Shown here: piece by piece, positions 48,054-61,500 of the stretch
Position numbering within the stretch: position 1 is the stretch's first letter
Layout of the letters: the number at the start of each line of letters is the position of its first letter
NCBI RefSeq assembly: GCF_005239225.2
Contig: NC_133300.1
Coordinates: 19,023,584 to 19,087,583, forward strand
Length of the DNA stretch: 64,000 bases
Direction: 5' to 3'
Source: Populus alba
Lineage: Eukaryota > Streptophyta > Magnoliopsida > Malpighiales > Salicaceae
Position numbers and translations under genes: made by a program
The notes under the pieces: generated by a model
Database searches by the model: none
Told to the model about the DNA's origin: nothing
Seen by the model: the letters and a program-made list of their open reading frames with translations, nothing else

Positions 48054-50740
48054 TCAGAGAACCATAGAGAGATTCGTACCTTGGTAAAAAGGCTCTGCAG
48101 CCTCTGCTCCATATCCAATTGCTGGAGGAATCATCAACAAATCATCAGAACTCTCAAATCTCTGGTGAGTTTCAGTTTTTCCTGGCAGTAGAGAATCACA
48201 GCATCCAGAACAAATGAACAATTGTGGTACTGTATCAGCATCATCAATTCCATTGCAGCGTGTGTGTTGCCACACCTCACAAATGTCACATTCTACCATT
48301 CTCTCCCCATCATCGTCACAAGCCCCACATTCACATCTTACTTTCCAGTTATCTGACCCACCTTCATACCTCAACTGAGAATTTATGTCCATGCCATACC
48401 CTTTCACAAAAATCTCTGCACCGGATTCCACAAATTTACACAGCAAGTCCTTATCATCTAGGTTTTCCATGTGTTCTATCTCTATAACAACAAACCTCTC
48501 CAGCATGCAGTATGTATCTCGCAATGCACTTTCTGCTTCTTGCTTTAGTTCCAGCACAGAAGCATGCAATGGAAGCACGATAATCTCGCCAGGAGGAGCT
48601 TTCCTGTGAAATTTAGCTTCAAGATCATTCCAAGTTGGCATCACTTGGCATATGAAACTCAACATCTGGTCATTCTCAACCCTAAAAGGCCACTCCTTCA
48701 CAAAATGCTTGCTGTCTAGAATTGCCTGAGTTGCTACTTCAACCAATTCTGATTCTGGGTAGTTAAACAGCACATTCTCGTATACAAAGACCACATCAGC
48801 ATTAACATCAGCTCCAGGCAAAAGAGGTTGTGCCGGAACTGTTTCAGATTCGGGTTCAGACTTGACAGGGATGATCCCGTCACCAAACTCCTCAATTGAG
48901 TATTCCAGAATCCTTGTTTTGGGGTTAACTGCCCGCTGGACAACATACTTTCCAACAACCACATTGTTCATTGATTTCAGAACATAATCAAGCAAGCCTG
49001 TATCACCAATGTGCATTCGAGCTGCATCTCTCACGTCTTGTCTAGTCATTCCTTCTTGACCGCGTTTGTCCTCCTTCTTTGCTTTCAATGCATCCACAAT
49101 CACTTCAGCTGCATATTGCAGTCTTCTCGTAGGCCATCTGCTGTCCATTGTACCAACCAACGAGCTAAAATTTCTGTACTTCATACATTTCTCCTTTATG
49201 AGTGGCTTTCTCCGGAGAACAATATTGATAGGAGGCTTTGAAGTGGTGGTGGCAGTCATGCTTTGTTTCTTCCGTACACAGGGACAGGATCTGATGGCAA
49301 GCATGAAACGAAGAAGATCTTTGAATGTGATCAGCTGGGTTGGACTCAGGTCTTTGTAGTAGTGAATTATCTGCTTTATGCTTTTGCTTAGGCTCGTGTC
49401 ACTGAAATCTTGAATGATCTTCTCAAGTTCCATAGTGCTCAGAATTTCAATTGCTCTGAAGTATATGGGCTCTGTCACACCAAAGCTTCCATGGCAAAAC
49501 TTGTATCCCCATCTACCAAACCATGGATGTCCATATGCAATCCCATAAAGAAGGCGAAGATCCATGGACCGCTTCTTTGATACATCCTCAACAGTGATTT
49601 TCCTAAAAAAGAAAGGAAATTTATAAAATTCAGATTCCATTAAGCCACTGCTTAACTACAAAAAAACCTGAATTTCAGTGCAAATTGTGATTACCTAGTT
49701 CGAAGACTTGCACAAATACGATCCCAAAGATCCATGATTTCCCTGCCACAAAGATGCTTGGAACCCCCTTCTCTCCCATTTATGCATAGTAAATGACCAA
49801 AACCATTACAGTGAATCAACCCATGCAAGAGGTGTGTCTGTAGATCACAAACGCCATCCTCCAATTTCTGACTCCACTCGCTATCAACTGGTATTATCAT
49901 ATGATACTTTCTTTTGGAAACAGAATTGTGACTCCAACCTAAACCACATATTGACAATGAATTAAAATCAAACACAGAAGAATTTTAACCAGGAAACTAC
50001 AATGGCCATAACTGAAGAACCCCAGATAAGAATAGCAAAAAATCCAATTTAAGGTACCAGAAATTAATCATACAGAAAACCCCGGGTCAGGATTAGCCAT
50101 TTCAAGCTCCATAGAATCAAATTCAGCAGAATATGAATAGGAATAAAACATCAATCCCAAGATTAAGATCCAAATCTCCAAATTAACCTACCAATTAATC
50201 AAAAGATACCGACTTTCTCAAGCCATGAATCCAAAAACATAGAAAACCCATCATAGAACACAAACTAAATTTCCAAAATCTAACACAGAAACCACTACAT
50301 TTCTCAAAGCCCAAAATCCCGAACCCAAAAGCAACAAAACCCCATTACAAAACTCAATCAAAGAAACTCAATTTCACGAACAAATACCAAAACCCAATTC
50401 AGAAATCACATAAACAATAAAAAAAGCAAAAGATTCAGGCTTTACCGTTGCATCTGCACAGATCACAAAAGGGTCTAACTGACTCCTTAACATCTTCTTC
50501 AATGGTGTAAAGTGGAACAACAAAGTTTTTACTTTCAATAACAAGCAAAGTACACCAAATGGACATGCCCTCTACTTTATAATCTTCAGGTTCTGCACAT
50601 TGTTGAAGAAAAAGCCGCATATTATCGCGGAAAGGACCCCTAAGATTAATGGGGCAATCCGGTTCAAAAAATGTGTTGAAATCGTAGAGTTTTGGCCATC
50701 TTTTCCTTTTCTTGCAATTTTCAAGATTTGGTATTGACAT
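48054..50740 (-). CDS. PHD-finger protein, MMD1/MS1/At1g33420 family
   Basis: Predicted nuclear chromatin reader of 695 aa in three exons (50740-50446, 49938-49695, 49602-48054; phases 1 and 2, GT-AG). The N-terminal half carries the family-specific region: GPFRDN, WCTLL, CDLCRC, GWSHNSVSKRKYH, HGLIHCNGFGHLL, GREGGSKHLCG and LRLLYGIAYGHPWFGRWGYKFCHGSFGV. A C-terminal PHD finger (about 601-648) shows the C4HC3 pattern, CECGACDDDGERMVECDIC...WQHTRC...CSGCC. MMD1 and MS1 act in Arabidopsis male meiosis and tapetum; At1g33420 is less studied, and which one this matches best cannot be settled by eye. ATG at 50740 is used because the two codons before it start with TTG. The C terminus is uncertain: a donor at 48079 could splice into the decayed duplicate, but the plain reading is preferred. 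Confidence 0.85.
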
Positions 50741-51729
50741 TTTCAATGAAAACCCACTTTAGTCCTCTCTCCCTCTTTCTCAAGCTCCAGCAATGTTTCT
50801 GGTTCTTAAAGTTTTCTCTTGTTAAAAGAGTAATTGAGAGAGATACAAGAGGGACTCTCTCAACAGTATGGAGAGTTTGTTAGTTAGTTCCCGCTGGAAA
50901 TTTTGAAAAAATGTATATTTGGACGATACTGTTCTTGTTGAAGAGAGATCTTACTGTTTGTTTGGGTTTTCTGAGTGTTGGATCAGGGGTATTATGGACA
51001 CTTTATAGGTTTTCGTTTGTTAGTGATCTGACGGCTGTGATACGGGTAATGAGTTAAGGATTAATCTGGACTGTTGGATTCCAATTTGACGGTTAAGGTA
51101 GTTAGAGATGCGGCGGCTGGATGGTGAGAATCTGATGTCGAACAGTGTCTTGCTTGGTACTCGTATTGTTTTGGAGATGGGCCACAACATGATGGGCCCA
51201 AACTTGATATATTAAGATTAATTATTTTTTTAAAGACTTAAATATAATAATTAATTAATTAATGATATAAATTGTTTTTCAAAATATTTCTTGTTTAAAA
51301 ATAATATATATTTTTTATTTTTTTAAAATTAAATTTTAAAATCAACATATCAAAATAATCTAAAAATATATAAAAAATAATTTAAAAAAAAAACTATTTT
51401 TTTTAAAAAAACACAGTTCAATAGCAAAATAAATATTATCATATGTTTTTTCAAAAATATTTTTTAATTAAAAATATATTAAAAATATAATGTTAAAATT
51501 TTTAATATCACTGTATCAAAAACATCAAAATATATTTACAAATATAACACATGATATGTTAAAGGCAACACAATAAATATGATTACATAATCAACACTTT
51601 ATTGTGGGAGGCAAGCCAAAATTTATTCCAAAATTACAAACACCATAAATAATTCTATATGTGGTGATCATGTACACCAAGCTTGGATCGAGATGCAACT
51701 TTGAAAAATATAAAGCTATGCAAAGATCA
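50741..51729. other. Promoter side of PHD gene and AT-rich spacer
   Basis: The first 200-300 bases upstream of the PHD gene are less AT-rich and likely include its 5' UTR and promoter; no clear core element was found. Beyond 51210 the sequence is AT-rich and holds no gene. Confidence 0.4.
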
Positions 51730-53874
51730 TGTAATGTTTTGAATTAAAAGTGTAGGAAAAGACAATCAAGCCCTTAATGGTTTGGATGTAGGTATAAATG
51801 AATGAGGGGTAGTGTGGTAATTAGATAAACATAATAAATATAAATAGAAGGAAAAAAAAAAAACAAAGAGAGACCTGAAATTAAGATTGAAAAACTGACG
51901 GGAGAAGAGAAGAAAAAGGAAGAGAAAAGAGGGAAATTAGAAGGGAAATAGAAAGGAGTTGAAGGAAATAAGTTTAAAGGTAAGATTTAGATTATTTAAT
52001 GTGTATAATATTTTATTTGAACTTTAATTTCAGTTTTGATAAATGTTAGGGTTATGAAATTTGTGTTTTGAATTTGATTGATGAATTAATTTGAATGTTG
52101 GTGGTTAATTGTTGTGGGTAATTGATTATTAAGTTGAATTTGAGAGATTGTAGATAAAAATGATGATTTTGAGTTATGATTTTGTTTGAATGGTGAATTT
52201 GTGTTAGAAATTTGGAGAGAATAGTGGGGTTTCTGTTAAAATTCTGGATTGGAGGTTGAAGATAACGAAAATTCAATTTGGTCCCTCAATTTGTGAAAAT
52301 TACAGTTTAGTCCCCAAACTTTGAAAATTACAAATTGGTCCCTAGAGCATATTCCGAGATTCTGAACAGAATAACATATGAATTATGGGCAGAATTACTA
52401 TATAGATAAGAGAATTTAACACTTTCAATTTGGTCCTTCAATTTGACAAAAATTACAATTTGACCCTCAAAATTTAGTAAAATTCAGAATGGTCCTTGGA
52501 GCATAATGATATATCCTGGAAAGAATTGAGGATTAATTATGGTCATAATTTCAGTATATTCATGGATTTATGAAAAATTTTAGTTTGGTTCTCCAATTGA
52601 TAAAAGTTACAATTTGGCCCTAAAAATATGATAAATTCCAAATTAGTCCCTAGCTGTAATATTAGCTTTTTCAGATTAGTTTGATGTATAATTAAGGGTT
52701 ATTTAGTGAATTATTACCAATTTTATTAGTTTTTTTTATTATGGATTAGATTTCGGGAAAACTGTTAGATTTTGAATTTTTGAGAAAATTGACTAGTTAG
52801 TTCAAAAAAAATATAGGGTTACGAAATACACCCTTAGTTAAGTGTATTAAATAGGTTAAATTTTCTTTCGAGTCATTCTTGAATATGTCTCCTTTGTATT
52901 CAGATAATCCTGATATTCTACCGGCGGGATGTTAGTAGGATTTTCTTCGGTGTTTGCTTTTGAGTGCTGTTGCTTTTGAGTGCTGTGAGTGAATAATTTT
53001 CCATATGCATGAGAAATATTATAAATATTTGATTTGTTAATATGAATTGGATCATGCTTCTTGATAATATATATGCTGATTATTATCCTTGTTATGATAA
53101 AGCATGATTAATTATTGAATCTGAATTCTTGATATGAACTAGTATATATTTTGAATTGACTTCTGAATTGATAACTCCTCATTTGATTGATCTCATGAGT
53201 TGAGCTTTGAGATATGAATATGTTTGTTTGATTATGATTATGAACCTATGGTATGTCAGTCAGAATACCCATGTTAACAGGGTAGTGTTAGTCTTTGTGC
53301 ACATCGTATCTGAACCCTAGTTGGTCGGGGGAGTCACCAACCTGTGTGGACTGATCATCCCACAGTACGGAGCCTTATGCTCATTGCATTTTGATTTTTT
53401 GACGAGTTCTACCATATGATATTCTTGTTATGGCCTATTTGAGAAGCCTTTCTATAAGAACCTAGAGCCATACTTGTATATATATTTCTCATTGTTATAT
53501 TACCTCGTGTGTGTATATTGAATGTTATCTACTCACTGAGTTGTTGAACTCACTCTCTCATTATTTATTATTTTCAGGCTTATAGCTTGATAGTAGGTCA
53601 TTTTTGTTGAATCTTCTTAACCTGTTTTTTGGTTGTAATTTGTACATTCCTTTTTGTCAAGTTAGTGCTCCAAAACTATGAATTATATTAACTCTTGTAT
53701 TAAGACAAATGAAATTACATTATAAAGTTAGTTTGTTGTTATTGCTGCGTTAAACTCTGATTGAGTTGTTTAAAGGATATGATTGTATGTAAGTTTGGGT
53801 TCGCATATGTATGAAACCTTGAAGATGAACCTTGTCTATGTGTCAGTCATGGATCCGGGATTCGGGTCGTGACA
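51730..53874 (+). mobile_element. Solo LTR of a retrotransposon (2145 bp)
   Basis: The stretch begins TGTAATG and ends GTCGTGACA, the canonical TG...CA borders. It is flanked on both sides by GATCA (51725-51729 and 53875-53879), a 5-bp target duplication. No gag, pol, primer-binding site or second LTR lies in or beside it, so it is a solo LTR left by recombination. A TATA word, TATAAATAG (51839-51847), suggests plus orientation. A purine-rich tract follows at 51895-51960. The end words and the length fit plant Ty3/gypsy LTRs, but the lineage is not certain. Confidence 0.8.
52270..52660. repeat. Short imperfect repeats within the LTR
   Basis: About six variants of CAATTTGGTCCCTCAATTT and AAAATTACAATTTGGTCC alternate over 390 bases, spaced 30-130 bases apart. 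Such arrays occur inside LTRs of some plant retrotransposons. Non-coding. Confidence 0.65.
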
Positions 53875-53879
53875 GATCA

Positions 53880-54475
53880 TGTGGAAAAGCCAAAAGTGCA
53901 AATCATATTATAGGAAATATTCTCGTTCACTTCATAGTAAAATAATCAAAGCAATTAAACAAAGGATAAAGTTATGACCACACGAAATTGCCAATAAATT
54001 TATGAAGCTAGATTTGAATGTTTGGTTTCTGTCTTTTTTGCCCACGTCAAAAAGGTATTCAAGCTCCTCTCAAGAATGATTTCTTACTAATTTCCTTCTT
54101 TAATTAAGTGTTAATTATTTTTTCACCTGCCAGTCCAAGTAGTCGTGATATGAAGTAGTCAGCATGCAATGATAAAAAGGTAACAAATGGGAGAGCTTGC
54201 CACATTTACATCCAATGGAAAATTTGAAAATTCCTATGTCCTCTTTACTGAGGTTTCCACCTAGTCAGTTTTGTAGGCTTGACATTTTTGCAAGAATATT
54301 GCGTCTCTTTGTGACTTGATAACCACGCTTAGACACACACACACATAGGAGATGTTTCAATACCTTCACTCTAAAACCCAACATCCTAGCTTCTCCCAAA
54401 GTCTTTCTGAGCATTTCGATCAAAAATTCTTTCTTGCTATTTTGGGCACCAAATTTTGATCAGCAAACAAAAGCT
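53880..54475. other. Intergenic before small ORF
   Basis: No gene. Contains a short (CA)n run at 54335-54347. The final 100 bases, less AT-rich, could be the leader of the small ORF. Confidence 0.4.
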
Positions 54476-54709
54476 ATGGTTATGGATGTCAGGCAAGCCA
54501 TAGAAATATGTTCTTCTATTCCCCTTTTGGGATGCGTAGTAGGAACTCTTTTTCACCTTTTCAGATCTTATGACTCAACATCAGCAAGTGCAGCAGTGAC
54601 TCGTGATACTGCCTTGTTGAGAGATGAGGTCAATGATCATCAAGCTGCTGCTAGTAACAGAGCAGCCCAGAAGCATTTCCAGCAAATTCAACACGTCCGT
54701 GGAGCATAG
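54476..54709 (+). CDS. Small ORF, hypothetical protein (77 aa)
   Basis: Unrecognised. The reading frame from the ATG at 54476 (a second ATG follows at 54482) gives a protein with a mid-N-terminal hydrophobic stretch (IPLLGCVVGTLFHLF) and a polar, Ala/Gln-rich C terminus (AASNRAAQKHFQQI) that could form a helix. Codon composition looks more coding-like than in nearby AT-rich DNA, and the preceding 100 bases look like a leader. It has no introns, no detectable domain and no neighbour that hints at a role. It could be a real small plant gene or a chance ORF. Confidence 0.35.
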   Translation: MVMDVRQAIEICSSIPLLGCVVGTLFHLFRSYDSTSASAAVTRDTALLRDEVNDHQAAASNRAAQKHFQQIQHVRGA

Positions 54710-55545
54710 CAGATTTTTGTATCTCTACTGAATCTTGTTGAAGATAGCTTAATAGTATCTACTATTGTGGCATGCCATACTAGTCAATTGACCATGTAAC
54801 CTTGTGATATCCAACTTTATATTTCAACCACTTGTGTGCCGGTTTTTTAATGTTTTCTTATAGCTCAGAGCTAGAAATAACTTGAGGGTAGCAAAGTCAA
54901 TGCACGATCGAGTTTAATACTACTTAGTCAAGTTGAAAGCTTCATTTCAGCTGAATCCGTGTAATAAATTTCTTTGATGTGCTTAGAGTGAAATGTAAAA
55001 TATGCAGATTGGTTGAACAAGTCGTCGTCTTGTTATTTTAACACCTAGTACTCCACACGAACTTAAACTTGCAGAAGAGCTTTTCTGCTTATTTCCTCTG
55101 CTGATTAAGATAATATTTCTGGGTAGATGGGATAAGAGAATTCTTCACTTTGGGCTTTAGCAGCTTTGCACTACAGTAAGAGGATCTTATTTTATTTTTA
55201 TCATGAGTGACCTGTACTGTTTTACTTGTTAATAGTGTTCTTAACTCTGTCAGCACTGGTAATTGTAATGATGGCACAGAACAACACCTTTAGTGATGTT
55301 CTTAAAGAGTTTTGGTGTCAACTGCTGTTGAAAGAAGTTTCCAAGGGCTTAAATGTTGCTATTGCCATGTTATATAGTGTAAACCTCAGCGCATAGAATG
55401 AAGTCTTCGAAGCATATTTGCAGAATCTGAAATTCTAATGAATATGAGAAGCATTTATTAAACTTCTATGAATGTACGCATGCGGCAGGAACAAGAACTC
55501 AGATACAGAGATGATACAAAACTAGGCTACAATACTGTACAACAT
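54710..55545. other. Intergenic between small ORF and K+ channel gene
   Basis: No gene is supported. The bases just below 55546 belong to the 3' UTR of the channel gene, which reads in from the right on the minus strand. Confidence 0.5.
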
Positions 55546-58500
55546 TCAAGATAAGTAATGTGTTTGATCACTAGTTAGATACAACTTCTGGCCACCATCA
55601 ATCATGTTTACATCAAGAATTTTACCTGCATCTTCTGACAATATACAAGAACCATCAGGAAACTGTAGCTGCTCTGATGCTGCTTTTACAAGCTCTTCCA
55701 TGGTGTTTGGGACCCATAACACCACTCCAGGTCTTCTCTGTTCTTCTGCCCGTGGATGGAAAGGGAAAATTGTACATTTCTTTGGGAGTACTTTTTCTGC
55801 AAATGGCAACAGCAGTTGTCATTAACTTTACTAAGACAAAATATATATCCTGTTCTTAGGCATCTAAATTCAAGCATTAACAATGAGAGATGCCCATCTC
55901 TTCTCTGTGACAGGCATCTCAAATGTTTGAGTTGCTAGATCAATCACCAACAATTGCTTCATTCAGCTACATTCGACCAATGTGGCGGACCCGTAACGAA
56001 GACAAGGTTCAAGCAGAACAACCATGTTCTATATCATACATTTTAGACTACCCAATCAAGATATGATCGGAGAATTCATCCCAGTTCAGAATTCAAGTCT
56101 GGTTCAGTGCATCTACATAAAATAAGCATGACAGCCTTGAGCAGACCGAGCCATCATACACAGCCCTCTCCCTTAAATTTGACCACTGTTCTTAAAATTT
56201 TCAACTAATCTTTTCCCCACAGACAGTTCTTTACATTAGTATTATATTAATTATTCTTTTTTTTTTTTTTTTAATTATTTAATAAATCTTTTCTCAACAA
56301 TCTGTTTGGAATCCATTTTGCCAGCTTTTTGGTCATATGAATCAAGAAGACTTCAGTTTCTATGAGCATAATAGAAGCTGTCCACAGAGTATTAGAAATA
56401 CCTGTGGTCTCATGGGCGCTATAATGGAATTCCAATTTCTGAGAAGATTTTGCTTCTTCTAGCAGCTTGATCAATTTCTTGCTCCCACACATCCGGCCCT
56501 CGTCAAGTGGAGTGTTGCCCCATCTATGGAGTTGAAATAGGAAAAGAAGAGGTCGGTGATCAGAACATTGCACTCATTCTCTAAAACTGATTATAACACA
56601 TAAAGTGTCTCTCCATGTGATTGTAACATGTAAGTTAAATACTGCCTTGTTTGCCACTATTTGAACCCTAGAGAGACAGGGAGAGGAAAGAAAAATCTGA
56701 GGAAAAGCTTCAATAAAAGAATCCTTCGTTTTGGTAATTTTCCAAATTCTCTTTTCCTTTCCATTCTACTTCCAGGAAACGCCAGACCTTTGCTTTATTC
56801 ATCTACTAACAAGCCTATATTAACCCTCAAAGTAGATCAATGCTATAAAAGCAGGTCTAGTTACGAAATGACAGATGTGCAAAATGAATATCAGGTCTAC
56901 CTGTCCTTTGAGAAAACACTAGCTCCAGCTTCTATCAGCAGCTTTGCCATCAAATATAATCCTTCTGAAGCAGCTACATGAAGTGGAGTTCGATGATCGT
57001 AGTCTTTAGAGTTTGGATCAATTCCATTGGACAAAATTCTCTTAAGAAAATCCGAATCCCCTCTTGCAACAGCTCTACACAGAACACTACCAGCATCATC
57101 TATGTTCAAGATAGCCCCTTGTTTAAAAAGTAAAGACTCAACTCGATCATGTCCATTCTTTATAGCTTCCAACAAGGGGGAGTTTCCAAATTTATCTGTA
57201 AAAGAATTATATAATAGTATCAATTTAAATTCGTCGGTAAGACATCAAACCACTAATATAAGCAAATTACCTTTGATGTTAATGTCAACTCCTTCTTGAA
57301 TAAGGAAAAGTGTGATATCTTCATAACCTCTAGATGCTGCAAGATGCTGTTGAAAACAATGCTAGTTTCAGATATAAATTTGCTCAAGTACCGGAGAAAG
57401 TAGCTTAGAAGCAAAAAAATTATTAAAAAGGAAAAAAGACAAGCACACTTTTGCAGTTGTATGGCACAAAATATGATATGAAAGCCCACCCACCTCTGGT
57501 AAAAAGCCACATGAAATGTGCCAGCATTAGAGGTGTTTTTTTTTTTTTTTTTTTATATGATTTAGACCACAAAAAATGATAAGAAATGAATTAAAATGAG
57601 AGCAGTCATATACTTGATCAGCGTTTCCCATACCAAGGGTGATCTTCCATCATAATCTGTTCTATTGGGATCAGCTCCTGCTCGGATGAAGCCCTTCAGC
57701 TGATAAAGGTCTCCATGATAAGCTGCACTATTAACCCTCAAAGCAAGTTCAGCTTCTTGCTTTCCAATATGAAATGTAATATCTGATTCCAATTGCTTAT
57801 CTCGAAGATTAGATTCTTTCCCCTGTCAAATTTCCGTGATTTAGACTCTTAATGACCATGCAAATAATCCCTTTACGTCAAATATAGACCTATATCAATA
57901 ATCTGATACTGGTTTCACAATGATATGGAAGGGAAATAAAAACATGAATATGAGTTCGAAGAAGGTGCATATTGACAGAGTTGAATTACCTCTAAAAGGT
58001 TGTCCAAAATTTTGCGTCCATCGTAAAAGTAAATTTCAAGTATGTTTGAGAAAGATTGTTTATCGATCCGTAGAAGCCGACATAATTCACAAACTCTAAC
58101 AGTATAAGGCTGGGGGATGTTGCAAAGGATAGAAATTTCTCCAAATGAGCTGTTAGGTGGCAAGAGTTTGACAGTTTCTTCTGATCCATCCTGTCCTATC
58201 CCAACCTCTTCCTGCACCCAGGAGAAAGCAGGAAGTGATCATGCTTATGTGTTGAAAACATGAAGGTATGTATCCTATGCAAACCACTCAAAAACACAAA
58301 AGTTGATCCAATAGCCGAATCATAGAAATAACAGCATGTCTACAGCATTATTCCCAGTTAATGAGAGGCTATATATGAAAGCATCCCATAGTTTTAACGA
58401 ATCATACCATATAATGAAACTTAGTGACAGTTGGATACAGAATCTTACCAGCACACCATCACAGACAAAGTAAAGTTGATCTACCACATTTCCCTGCTCC

Positions 58501-61500
58501 ATAATTACTTCTCCAGGGAGAAAAAACTCCTCGTGAAGCCTGATGACCTGCAAGAACAAAAGAAATGGAAATATGAGAACAGAAGACGTGTGGCTCCTAT
58601 AATGGATGAGTAGTGTTGCAACACAAAACATACAACGTGGAGACTAATGTATGAGAGTTGTTTAGTGGCACAGAGTAAGAGAAATAACAAATGTTTGCAT
58701 ATGAGCAAGGTAGACTAAGCAATGCACTGGTGAGAAGGATTGACCTGTTCGAAGCAAAAGAAACAAGAGGAAGATTTCAAAAGCATGTCAAGTCAAGTCC
58801 CCCTCTCATGTTCATCACCATGCAACATGGTACAAAAAGATGGATTATTCCTGAAAGTACAACAAAGCCCGAGCCTAGTACAGATTGTGACCATCAATGA
58901 TGTCAAGATTTAATTTAACCTTTAACTTGCAACATTGATGTGGCAATGAAATACATGATTTCACAGAAACAAGTAGCAGCATTTTAAGCTTTACTATTTT
59001 ATTGTTGCTCCACTATTTGGAACTTTCTGAATCTTCAATCTCAATTATCATCAATGGAATATAATGCGAGAGAAAAAATACTTACAATTTGATTAATAAA
59101 TTCTGCAGAGCAACCCTTAAGTAAGGGAACCTTTTCGATATATTCTGTGTACAAAGTTTGGGAAACCTGCAAAGAATAATCAACAAATTATTATAAGCTT
59201 AAATTTTCTGGACAAACTCTAAACAACGCAGAAGAGGAACCACAGACATAGTGATTCAACAATCCACATGCATGACTTAATGTCAAAACTAACCCTTATT
59301 TTCGAAACACATAAAACAAATTCGAACATTTCATCCAGCACCAAACCAGTATCCTAATCTTTAGAAAATGAATGTTATCTTCACAAAGTCGTGCTTCTCT
59401 TAAGAAGCGAGACCAATCTTCTGTAAAACGGTAGTGTTAGAAAAGGAGACAATGTTATTCATACTCCTCTTTTTAACTAAAGCTCAAAGTTCGTATCCAC
59501 GAAATCCAATACTATAAAGAAAAACTGAAAAGAAAAGGAAGAAATCTCTCGATGTGTTCTTTACCTTTGCACGAATAGAGATGGGGAGATCCTGCAGAGC
59601 AGAAGCCTCAGTGTAGCTACTCTCATACTGTAAGCGAACATGGCCTTTGATCTGATTTCGGATGTCCTTTCCAAGTCTATTTCTATTCATATATTTGATG
59701 AGATCTGTCATTTTATCCCTGAACCTTTCTGTCTTCGAACCTTTTACTATTAATGCTGTCATATTTCCGATCAAATAAGCACCGAGAATCATGTCGAAGG
59801 AGACAAAGATCATTACAAATATCATTTCCCTCAAGTTAACAGCATGTATATCTCCATACCCTGTGGCAGAAAGAGCAGACTTATTAGACAGTAGTTTAGA
59901 CCCCAACAGAAGTTTGGTATACAGCAGGAGAGACTCTTCAAACATGGTAGATGTAAGAACACAACCAACTTAACTGAAACCTTATGCATTACAGATGATC
60001 ATAAATAAAAGTATTGTACAAAATGAAGCAGTGTAAATTCAACTAAGAAGATTCGCGCAGATGACACATAAATGATTATGGCATTCATGCTGTTGGACCC
60101 CTGATGATACCAATATCCCACAACAGCTAGAAATAAGGGTTTGCGAGGCTTATAAGTTCCTAGTACCACCTCTCTCCTCATGACAAAACACACGAGGCTA
60201 TGAACCTTAATGTGGGACAATACCTCTTGAGGGGTCAGCTATGCAGCAGATTTGAGCCAACATCATCAATTCCATAGGTCAATACTTTACCTTTTTCTCA
60301 TTAATTATTAATCTCCTTTTTGTTATGGAAGCGAACGTTGTAATTCAAATCAATTTGATAATTCATATAGTGATATAAACAAAATGAGAAAACCATAAAA
60401 TTCAGGCTGTCTTTAAAGTAAAGAAGTAACTCACCAACAGTTGCCATAGTGATGACGGCAAAATATAGAGATGTTGTGTACCGCTTCCAGATATCAATCT
60501 CCCTGAAGCTTGTATAGCTATAATCACCCATTTTCAAACTTCCAATCCAAGTATACCCTTCTTGAGAAGATGGAAGAGTAGTAGCCAAATGATAAAAAAT
60601 ACAGGCCGCCGTGTGCGTGCAATAGAGTTCTACTGCTATAAGCTTTACAATCCTTGTAAAAAGGTAATTTATTCGTATATCCTTCTCCATCTTTTGGAAA
60701 AAATCAGTTACTTTCCGCACCCTACTTAGCCTAATCCATAAGAGATACCTCACTTCCTCTTTACGTCCACAAGCCTGTATTAAACGAAAAATCCCAAGAT
60801 GATTATGAGACCTAGACTCGATCAGTATATTACAACATTCAAGCCTTCAGATATCCATGATATACAGCAAACTATTTTTCAACCAGTTTCATTCTGCAAT
60901 CAACAAAATGTTCTATCATGCTTCTAAGGAAACTAATACCTTGTAGATGATGTCCCAAGGCAGGCAAGCAAGCAAATCAATGATAAAATGAGATTTCAAA
61001 TACCTGGAAAAAGGAGATAGAGAATAAGTGACACACATTAACAAAATATGCTAGAGAAGCAGACCCAAATCAAGCCAAAACAGAGAGAGTACTAGGCTTG
61101 TATCTACTTAGGCAGTGAACATCGACGAATCTCACTGAACAGAATTCAACCTAAAGGCAAGCAAAGAAACGATGTGTAGGTCAGTAAATATGTATGGAAG
61201 ATGAGAGAACTGACCGAAGAGCAATAGGAGTGCGCTTATAGACCGTACGATACGTCTGACTGTCTCTGTAGGCAATGAAGAATTGTAAGATGATATCAAG
61301 AAGGAAAGCAACCTGTCCAACAATGTCCAATATGAAGAGGTTCTCAGGTAATCCCCTGAAGAAACCAAACTCCATTGGTGTAAAGAAGGAAGAGTAGACT
61401 GCCCATAATAGAATGAATTTTGTCCATGCTCGATACCACCTGCATTATTTTGACCACAGTGTTCCATTTAAGGGTGCCTTTGATTTTGCACTTCATTTAC

